This document shows, one piece after another, positions 13,588 through 19,717 of a stretch of 21,193 nucleotides of DNA (positions are counted from its first letter, which is position 1; each line of letters starts with the position of its first letter). The stretch spans positions 8,364 to 29,556 of the forward strand of contig PATE01000006.1 of NCBI GenBank assembly GCA_002712305.1. The letters are read 5' to 3'. Made by a program: the position numbers and the translations under genes. The DNA is from Gemmatimonadota bacterium. GTDB taxonomy: Bacteria > Latescibacterota > UBA2968 > UBA8231. The notes beneath the pieces were generated by a model that was not told the origin of the DNA, made no database searches, and worked only from the letters and a program-made list of their open reading frames with translations.

Positions 13588-15756
13588 ATGCATCGGACGA
13601 ATCCGCGCAGATTTCGGCTGGAGCTACTAGGCCTGGCCATCGTGATCATCGGTCTGGATCTGGGCTTCAATGCCGCTCCAAACACATTCGTCATCTCATC
13701 TCTCGACTCCCAGCCACCAGCTGGAGAGCCTCTGCAGGTGCCCGGGATGCCACTGTTGCGTCCCGGAACGGTGACGCTAGGTGAAGGTCTGCCGGTTGTG
13801 TCCATCGCGGCTTCCGATGATTCCGAGCTACCCATGCCGGCTCCGATCGATGCGAGTCTCTCCTATGAGCAGGTGAATGACATCGTGCGACGAGCCCTCG
13901 ACCTCGACCAATCCGGTCGTTCCCTTCGCGATGTCATCGCCCCCGGCGATTGGGTTCTGATCAAGGTGAACAGTGTCAGCAATCGCGGTGATCTCGGATC
14001 CCAGGGTGACTGCTGCTCACGATATACGCACGACGGCACCGAACACCCCGGTCAGATCACCGACCTGCGCGTCGTGAAGAGTGTCGTCGATTATCTCCTC
14101 GATCATACAGAAGCGGCCCGTATCGACATCGCCGAAGGCGGTTCGGGATCGCCCGCCCGTGGTAAACGCGGCTTCCCGAGTTATGCCACCGAAGACAGTT
14201 GGTCGGCGACGTATCCGGAATTCGCCGATCTGTCTTACGAGTTGATCGTTGCCCAGGCCAATGCCAGGGGCACGGCGACGATCGTGGACACACTGGATCT
14301 GAACTACGCACCCTATCGTCAAGAGCCAATTCCTGGTGGTCCCGTCTCACGAACGCGCGTATCTCGCCTGACGTACGAGGGTGCTCAGTATGGTTTTCAT
14401 GTGGATGGCACCGGATCATTCCGCGACGAAGGATTCTTCGTGCCGGAAGCTGTCCTCGATGCGGACAAGATCATCTCCATACCAGCGATGAAGACGACAA
14501 TCTATGGAGCCACGCTCGGGATTAAGAATTACGTAGGTGTGTTGGCGCCCCTCGCGTATGGTTCGGGAATAGGAAAGGGGGCTCACGCGGCGAACAACCC
14601 CGAGCAGGGTTACGTGGATCTGTTCTCTTACAATCCTGCTGCGTATACGGTCATTGAGGGATTCTGGAGTACAGAGGGCAACGGGCCCCAACGCGGCGAC
14701 AACGTGCAGCACAATGTGATCATCGCCAGCTCCGACCCGGTCGCCGCCGACGCCATTGGCAGTTTTGCCATGGGCTTCAACCCCCTCGACCTCGAGCACC
14801 TCTATCTGGCAGCAGCCAAGGGGTTCGGTACGTTCGACATGGAGAAGATCCGGATCGCCGGCCGTCCACCGGAGACGGTTCGTCGCGATTTCGTCAAATC
14901 CAGAGCGGTCAGTGCGGCTGAGGGACGTACCATGTTCTATGGCCGTGGCATTCGCCGGTGGCTTCTGGCGGGGCCCTTCCCAGGGCGGGATGTCGATATC
15001 GTTCGAGCCGATGATGAGGCAGGGCTGAGACCGATGGCGGGGCAGTCCATCGGTGAAGGTGCGTGGGAAGTCGTAGAACACCTCGGCTATTCGGCGGAGC
15101 GACTGCAGATCAGCGAAATCCACGGGACCGGTGTCGACGTACAGAGCATGGCTTTTACCCTCATTGACTCCCGCCACGAGCAGGATGGTTTTCTCTGGCT
15201 CGGATACGATGACGTGGTGAAAGTCATCTGGAATGGCGAGACGATCTACAGCGACAACGAGCCACGCGGATTTCACCTTGCCGACGAGCAAATTCCCCTT
15301 CGATTGCAGCGTGGCGAGAACCGACTGCTGCTGAAAGTCGGCAATCGAGGTGGCCGTAGTGTCGTGGCGGCTCACATCGTCGACGAAGACGGTGATCGGC
15401 TGCCTCACATCGACTTCCGTCTGCCTGGTGAGATCCCGACGGCCATCGTCAGTGAAGAGGGTGCACCTCTTCCCCAGCAGTCGAGCCTCGTGAGTCTGTA
15501 TCCCAATCCCTTCAACGCGACGGCGCGGATCCGATTTGATCTGGCCCATGGCAGCGATGTGGATCTGGCTGTTTTCGACGTCCTCGGGCGACGTGTGAAG
15601 ACGCTGGTCTCCACTCCACTGCCGCCAGGCGTCCACGAGATGGATTGGGACGGTCGAGCCGACGACGGATCACGTGTGGCGACCGGCGTCTACCTTGTTC
15701 GCCTGCAGGCGGCAGGCGGCGTAGCTTCAACACGTTCTATTACGCTGTTGCGTTAG
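13588..15756 (+). CDS. Secreted DUF362 protein with beta-sandwich and FlgD-like C-terminal sorting domain
   Basis: A start at 13588 gives 722 residues, MHRTNPRRFRLELLGLAIVI, a basic-hydrophobic signal or anchor preceded by AGAGAGA; the longer frame from 13522 adds 22 residues that spoil the signal. DUF362 spans about 90-430 (DWVLIKVNSVSNRG at about 121, DADKIISIPAMKTTIYGATL at about 291, LGIKNYVGV, SDPVAADAIGSFAMG). Residues about 455-608 look like a jelly-roll (RRWLLAGPFPGRDV ... VKVIWNGETIYSDNEPRG ... RGENRLLLKVGNRGG). The end (about 632-722) is a FlgD-Ig/type IX-style domain: LYPNPFNATARIRF, VFDVLGRRVKTL, WDGRADDG, GVYLVRL. That tail sends proteins to the surface in FCB bacteria. DUF362 has no settled role, and the ferredoxin CxxCxxC cluster of some relatives is absent. 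It leads the ABC operon, 5 bp before the binding protein. Confidence 0.85.
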   Translation: MHRTNPRRFRLELLGLAIVIIGLDLGFNAAPNTFVISSLDSQPPAGEPLQVPGMPLLRPGTVTLGEGLPVVSIAASDDSELPMPAPIDASLSYEQVNDIVRRALDLDQSGRSLRDVIAPGDWVLIKVNSVSNRGDLGSQGDCCSRYTHDGTEHPGQITDLRVVKSVVDYLLDHTEAARIDIAEGGSGSPARGKRGFPSYATEDSWSATYPEFADLSYELIVAQANARGTATIVDTLDLNYAPYRQEPIPGGPVSRTRVSRLTYEGAQYGFHVDGTGSFRDEGFFVPEAVLDADKIISIPAMKTTIYGATLGIKNYVGVLAPLAYGSGIGKGAHAANNPEQGYVDLFSYNPAAYTVIEGFWSTEGNGPQRGDNVQHNVIIASSDPVAADAIGSFAMGFNPLDLEHLYLAAAKGFGTFDMEKIRIAGRPPETVRRDFVKSRAVSAAEGRTMFYGRGIRRWLLAGPFPGRDVDIVRADDEAGLRPMAGQSIGEGAWEVVEHLGYSAERLQISEIHGTGVDVQSMAFTLIDSRHEQDGFLWLGYDDVVKVIWNGETIYSDNEPRGFHLADEQIPLRLQRGENRLLLKVGNRGGRSVVAAHIVDEDGDRLPHIDFRLPGEIPTAIVSEEGAPLPQQSSLVSLYPNPFNATARIRFDLAHGSDVDLAVFDVLGRRVKTLVSTPLPPGVHEMDWDGRADDGSRVATGVYLVRLQAAGGVASTRSITLLR

Positions 15757-15761
15757 CCATA

Positions 15762-17057
15762 GTGCGCAGATCTGTCCTTCTCCCATCCCTGGGCAGTCTG
15801 TGCCTGGCGGCGGCGCTCGCCTTCGCACCTGGATGCTCAGGCTCGAATCAGGACGAGGATGGCAAAATCGTCCTTGAGTTCTGGACGATCGCCCTCGGCG
15901 ATGCCTTCGCCGACTATATCAACGGCATGATCGCCGACTACGAGGCACAGAATCCGGGAATCCGCGTAGAGTGGGTCGATGTAAGTGGCGGTGAGGTGGC
16001 GGAGAAGTTCATCGCCGCTCTTGTTGCCGGAGATCCACCCGATCTGGCCAACGTCTACGACCTGCCGCGGTTTCTTGAATACGATGTCCTGAGCAACCTC
16101 GACAGCCTCGTCACCGACGAAGAGCGCGATCGTTTTCTGCCAGGGTTCTGGCGAGGCATGGGTCAGTATCACGGGGCCAACTACGCCATCCCTTTCTATG
16201 CCAGCGTGAACATGATGTGGTACAACAAGGAGATCTTTGCCGCTGCCGGTCTCGATCCCGAGCGTCCACCGACGACGATGACCGAGATGCTGAAAATGGG
16301 GCGGATCATCCATGAGAGGACTGGCAAATACGGCGTCTCGTGGCGCCTGCATCCTTCTCTCGTCGGTCCCCCGTGGGTCCTTCTCCGGCAGGAAGGGATC
16401 TGGCCTTTGTTCAACGAGGACCGATCACGGACAACGATCAACAATCCACAGGCACTCGAGCTGTTTGAGAGCTGGATCGACGCCTACAAACATGGGGCGA
16501 TTCCACCAGAGGCCCTGGCCGCAGCATCCCGGGACGAGGTGAACTGGTTCATCGAGGGTCGTGCGGCGATGTTGCCGTTCTCGGGTGGCTGGATCACCCG
16601 CTACTTCGACAAGTCCTTCGAGGGCAAGGTGGGGATGACGTCCCATCCGCGTGGTGCTCTGGGTCTCGTACCGGGCACCAGTCAGGTCCTGGTCGTGCCG
16701 CGCATGTCACCTCACAGGGAGGAGGCTGTCGATTTCGGCTTGTTTGTGACCAGTCCAAGGTATCAGCTTGAGTTCTGTTCGTACGTCGCCATCCTGCCCA
16801 CGACCAAGGAAGCTGCGGCGGATCCGTTCTTCAGTCAGCCACCACGAAACATCTCCGACGAAGCCAATCAGATTTCCGCCGCCGATCTACCCAATTCCTT
16901 CGTCGCCGCCCCACCGGATACGAAGAGTTGGAGCCGAATGGAGGACATTCTCTATGAGGAATTCGCCAAGGCTATGGGCGGCCAGCAGTCTGCGCAGGAG
17001 GCACTGACGCGAGTCGAACGAAAGTGGAACCACCTGCTCCGGTTCACCGCCCTATGA
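15762..17057 (+). CDS. ABC transporter sugar-binding lipoprotein (MalE/UgpB-like, family 1)
   Basis: A GTG at 15762 gives 431 residues with a textbook lipoprotein signal, MRRSVLLPSLGSLCLAAALA then FAPGC (Cys25). The upstream extension from 15645 lies inside the DUF362 gene in another frame and is not used. The mature protein is a solute-binding protein of the carbohydrate class: LEFWTIALGDAFADYINGMI, ADYEAQNPGIRVEWVDVSGG, FIAALVAGDPPDLANVYD, YAIPFYASVNMMWYNKEIFA, AAGLDPERPPTTMTEMLKMG, FIEGRAAMLPFSGGW and RMSPHREEAVDFGLF. It captures the ligand outside the membrane for the two permeases that follow. It starts 5 bp after DUF362, suggesting reinitiation since no good Shine-Dalgarno is visible, and its TGA overlaps the next ATG (ATGA, 17054-17057). 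Confidence 0.93.
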   Translation: MRRSVLLPSLGSLCLAAALAFAPGCSGSNQDEDGKIVLEFWTIALGDAFADYINGMIADYEAQNPGIRVEWVDVSGGEVAEKFIAALVAGDPPDLANVYDLPRFLEYDVLSNLDSLVTDEERDRFLPGFWRGMGQYHGANYAIPFYASVNMMWYNKEIFAAAGLDPERPPTTMTEMLKMGRIIHERTGKYGVSWRLHPSLVGPPWVLLRQEGIWPLFNEDRSRTTINNPQALELFESWIDAYKHGAIPPEALAAASRDEVNWFIEGRAAMLPFSGGWITRYFDKSFEGKVGMTSHPRGALGLVPGTSQVLVVPRMSPHREEAVDFGLFVTSPRYQLEFCSYVAILPTTKEAAADPFFSQPPRNISDEANQISAADLPNSFVAAPPDTKSWSRMEDILYEEFAKAMGGQQSAQEALTRVERKWNHLLRFTAL

Positions 17058-17998
17058 ACAAGGGGATTCCCTTCAGACAGCGGGCCACACCGTACGCCTT
17101 CATCGCGCCAGGACTGCTGTTGCTGGCAACCTTCTTCACCTACCCGCTGCTCGATACATTCTGGCTGAGTCTTCACCGCTACAACATCTTCCATCCACCC
17201 GTGTGGGTGGGCCTCGACAATTTCCGTCGCGCCTTCGGGGACGAACTGTTCTGGCGGGTCACGGCCAACACTCTCCTCTACGCGGCGATGGTTGTGCCCG
17301 CACTGGTGGTGGTCTCTTTCATCCTCGCCCTGCTGGTCAATGCCACGATACGTGGCATCCGCATCTTCCGCACGGCGTACTACATCCCCGTGGTGACGTC
17401 CATTGTGGTTGCCGGTATTGCATGGAAGTGGCTCTACAATTCTGACGGGTTGATCAACGCACTGTTACGCGGGTTCGGAATCGCCGGACCTTCGTGGCTT
17501 GCCGACACCCGTGGTGTGCCTGCGGCACTGTTGAACTTCATCGGACTGGAAGTCACGTCCGGTTGGTTCTCCGAACCGTGTATCGCCCTCGCGTCGGTTG
17601 CGATGGTGACGATATGGAAGGCCTCACCGTACTACATGATCATCTATCTGGCCGGCCTGCAGGGCATCCCGCCCCAACTGGAGGAAGCGGCGAGGGTTGA
17701 TGGAGCCGGATGGTGGCGGATCGTCAGGCACATCACCATACCTTCGATTCAACCCTACACGCTGGTTGTGAGCATCATCGCTACCATTGGCGCCTTGCGC
17801 ACCTTCGGAGAGGTCTACGTGATGACCAGTGGCGGCCCGTTCCACCGAACGAATCTGCTCGCCTACTACATCTACACGCTCGGCTTCAAATACTTAGAGG
17901 TCGGGTATGCCGCAGCCGTGTCGCTGCTACTTCTCGTGTTGATTCTGGTCTTCGCCATCATCAATTTTCGCGTCGCCGGTGGCGACGCAGACAAATGA
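17054..17998 (+). CDS. ABC sugar transporter permease, MalF/UgpA type
   Basis: The ATG at 17054 overlaps the binding-protein stop (ATGA), giving 314 residues; the in-frame ATG at 17024 lies inside the upstream gene and is less likely. About six membrane segments: YAFIAPGLLLLATFFTYPLL, LYAAMVVPALVVVSFILALL, TAYYIPVVTSIVVAGIAW, CIALASVAMVTIW, LVVSIIATIGAL and VSLLLLVLILVFAIINF. The EAA loop that docks the ATPase is at about 210, EEAARVDGAGWWRIVRHITI followed by PSIQP. FTYPLLDTFWLSLHRYN and MTSGGPFHRTNLLAYYIY are typical of carbohydrate-uptake permeases. It pairs with the next gene to form the channel. Its TGA overlaps the first of three successive ATGA sites. Confidence 0.94.
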   Translation: MNKGIPFRQRATPYAFIAPGLLLLATFFTYPLLDTFWLSLHRYNIFHPPVWVGLDNFRRAFGDELFWRVTANTLLYAAMVVPALVVVSFILALLVNATIRGIRIFRTAYYIPVVTSIVVAGIAWKWLYNSDGLINALLRGFGIAGPSWLADTRGVPAALLNFIGLEVTSGWFSEPCIALASVAMVTIWKASPYYMIIYLAGLQGIPPQLEEAARVDGAGWWRIVRHITIPSIQPYTLVVSIIATIGALRTFGEVYVMTSGGPFHRTNLLAYYIYTLGFKYLEVGYAAAVSLLLLVLILVFAIINFRVAGGDADK

Positions 17999-18026
17999 GC
18001 GACGCCAAATGAGTGGCGGCAAATGA
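17992..18026 (+). repeat. 14-bp tandem repeat of a start/stop junction, encoding two 5-codon mini-ORFs
   Basis: The unit CAAATGAGCGACGC (17992-18005) is followed by CAAATGAGTGGCGG (18006-18019) and a third CAAATGA (18020-18026). Each copy carries ATGA. The permease TGA (17996-17998) overlaps ATG 17995; that frame reads MSDAK and stops at 18010-18012, overlapping ATG 18009; that frame reads MSGGK and stops at 18024-18026, overlapping ATG 18023 of the second permease. As 14 is not a multiple of three, each step changes frame. Confidence 0.85.
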
Positions 18027-18871
18027 CGCCCCTCGAACAACAAGCCTGGATGGGGCGCCTGCGTCTTACGGGCCAGTATGTCGCATTGATGGCTGTGGGC
18101 AGTGTCCTGTTGGCTCCCTTTGCGTGGCTGTTGGCCACATCTCTCAAGTCCGAGTCCGCCGATCTGTTTGCCTATCCGCCAGAGTGGATACCCGACCCGG
18201 TCGTGTGGGGCAATTTCGCCAAGGCCTGGTCCATCCTGCCCTTTCCGCTGTACATCTTCAACACCTTCTTCATCGCCATTACCACCGTCTTCCTCACGCT
18301 GTTCCTCTGCAGCCTCACGGGGTACGCCCTCGCCCGGATGCGTTTCCGCGGACGAAAGGTCATCCTCTACGCCGTGTTGGCCACGACCATGGTGCCCTTT
18401 CAGGTCCTTCTGATTCCCCTGTTCATCGTGACCCTTCGTCTGGGGCTCGTCGACTCGTATGCCGGTGTGATTCTGCCTGTCGCCGTGAATGCTTTTGGCA
18501 TCTTCCTCATGCGCCAGGCCTTCACGACGATCCCCATCGACCTTGAGGATGCTGCCCGCATTGATGGTTGTGGAGATTTCACGATCTATGCCAGAATCAT
18601 GTTGCCCCTGGTGAAGCCGGCTATGGCGACGCTGGCAGCTTTTACCTTTGTCGCTCAGTGGAATGACTTCCTCTGGCCCTTGGTGGTTCTCAAGAGTCGA
18701 GATCTGTATACACTTCAGTTGGGTCTTGCCAGTCTGCAGGGCGTGTTTGGTGTCAACTGGCGGTATATCTCCGCCGCGTCGATCATTGCCCTATCCCCAA
18801 CCATCGCTTTCTTCCTGCTCACGCAGCGATTCTTCACACGTGGGCTCGCGGCGGGTGCCGTCAAGGAGTAG
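18023..18871 (+). CDS. ABC sugar transporter permease, MalG/UgpE type
   Basis: 282 residues from the ATG at 18023. Membrane segments include YVALMAVGSVLLAPFAWLLA, LYIFNTFFIAITTVFLTLFL, VILYAVLATTMVPFQVLLIP, GVILPVAVNAFGIFLM and ISAASIIALSPTIAFFLL. The EAA loop is at about 174 (LEDAARIDGCGDFTIYARIM then LPLVKP). FAWLLATSLKSESADLFAYP and QWNDFLWPLVVLKS are typical of the MalG side of carbohydrate importers. No independent Shine-Dalgarno is apparent; translation seems to depend on the ladder of overlapping stop/start codons before it. No ATP-binding subunit follows, so an ATPase encoded elsewhere, such as a shared MsmK/UgpC-like protein, is presumed to energise the complex. Its stop is 6 bp before the CBM9-like gene, whose AAGGAG ribosome site lies in the last codons of this gene. 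Confidence 0.94.
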   Translation: MTPLEQQAWMGRLRLTGQYVALMAVGSVLLAPFAWLLATSLKSESADLFAYPPEWIPDPVVWGNFAKAWSILPFPLYIFNTFFIAITTVFLTLFLCSLTGYALARMRFRGRKVILYAVLATTMVPFQVLLIPLFIVTLRLGLVDSYAGVILPVAVNAFGIFLMRQAFTTIPIDLEDAARIDGCGDFTIYARIMLPLVKPAMATLAAFTFVAQWNDFLWPLVVLKSRDLYTLQLGLASLQGVFGVNWRYISAASIIALSPTIAFFLLTQRFFTRGLAAGAVKE

Positions 18872-18877
18872 CAGTTC

Positions 18878-18913
18878 ATGAAAACGAGTTCACTGATGAA
18901 AACATCGTATCTG
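18878..18913 (+). repeat. In-frame 18-bp imperfect duplication at the CBM9-like gene start
   Basis: ATGAAAACGAGTTCACTG (18878-18895) is followed at once by ATGAAAACATCGTATCTG (18896-18913), giving MKTSSL-MKTSYL. Both copies begin with an ATG, so the gene has two near-identical start contexts. The nearby nonamer CAGTTCATG also occurs twice, just before and shortly after this stretch. Confidence 0.6.
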
Positions 18914-19717
18914 CGTTGTCGCCTGGGGATGTCTCAGTTCATGGTCCGATGCTGGATGGCGTCGCTCCTCACGATGGCTGCGTCATCGCTCGGGTTCGCT
19001 GGTGAGGGGGATCGTGTCCCACAACCCCCTCTCGACATTCCCCACTATGTGATCGAACGGGCCGCCACACCGATCACGATCGATGGCAAGCTCGACGCCG
19101 CCGAGCCCTGGTCAGCGGCGACGACGATCGATTCCTTCCAGTTTCCGTGGTGGACGGCAGGTGCTCGTGAAGCCACCACAGCCCGCATGCTCTGGGATGA
19201 GGCCTTCCTCTATGTCGCCTTCGAGGCACAGGACGCGCATATCTCTGCCTATCTCACCGGCAGAGATTCACCCGTGTCTCGCGACGATGCGGTAGAAGTC
19301 TTCTTCGCCTGTGACCCGATGGATGTGAGCATCTATTTCAATTTCGAGTTCAATGCGATTGGCACCATCCTCGACCGTTCACCGGCCAACAACCGTGATG
19401 GAACATGGAACAGTGAAGGTGTGCGCGTTGGAATCTCGATCGATGGTACTCTCAACGACTCCACCGACACCGATCAGGGTTGGACGACGGAAATCGCCAT
19501 CCCCTTCGAAGATCTGGCGCCGCACGCGCCGCGACTTCCACCTCATGATGGAGATCAGTGGCGGCTGAATCTGTATCGCATTGGCGGCGAGGTGAACCCG
19601 CAGTTCAGCCTATGGTCCGATACACGGACCGAGCGGCCCCAATATCACAAGCCCGATCGTTTTGGTATGGTCCGCTTTTCGGGGCGGTTGGCAGGCAGTG
19701 CCGTGACCTCTCCGTGA
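18878..19717 (+). CDS. Secreted CBM9/DOMON-like carbohydrate-binding protein
   Basis: 279 residues; the ATG at 18878 has AAGGAG 9 bp upstream. The export signal is MVRCWMASLLTMAASSLGFA at about 22-41, likely cleaved before GEGDR. The rest is one CBM9-like fold: TPITIDGKLDAAEPWSAATT at about 64-83, ARMLWDEAFLYVAFEAQDAH, SRDDAVEVFFACDP, YFNFEFNAIGTILD, GWTTEIAIPFEDL, DQWRLNLYRI and FGMVRFSG. This is the pattern of family 9 carbohydrate-binding modules found alone in secreted proteins of this type. No catalytic domain is attached. The mature protein probably binds sugar outside the inner membrane and may assist the ABC importer (inference). Internal Met codons 7, 18 and 22 could also serve as starts. 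Its TGA overlaps a GTG of the next gene (GTGA, 19714-19717). Confidence 0.85.
   Translation: MKTSSLMKTSYLRCRLGMSQFMVRCWMASLLTMAASSLGFAGEGDRVPQPPLDIPHYVIERAATPITIDGKLDAAEPWSAATTIDSFQFPWWTAGAREATTARMLWDEAFLYVAFEAQDAHISAYLTGRDSPVSRDDAVEVFFACDPMDVSIYFNFEFNAIGTILDRSPANNRDGTWNSEGVRVGISIDGTLNDSTDTDQGWTTEIAIPFEDLAPHAPRLPPHDGDQWRLNLYRIGGEVNPQFSLWSDTRTERPQYHKPDRFGMVRFSGRLAGSAVTSP

Noticed and set aside
14416-15636. Minus-strand 406-codon open frame
   Set aside because: Antisense to the DUF362/FlgD-domain gene, which has clear domains; no recognisable motifs in the antisense product.
15645-15761. N-terminal extension of the sugar-binding protein
   Set aside because: It lies in another frame of the DUF362 coding region and would bury the lipoprotein signal; the GTG at 15762 gives a normal signal with APGC.
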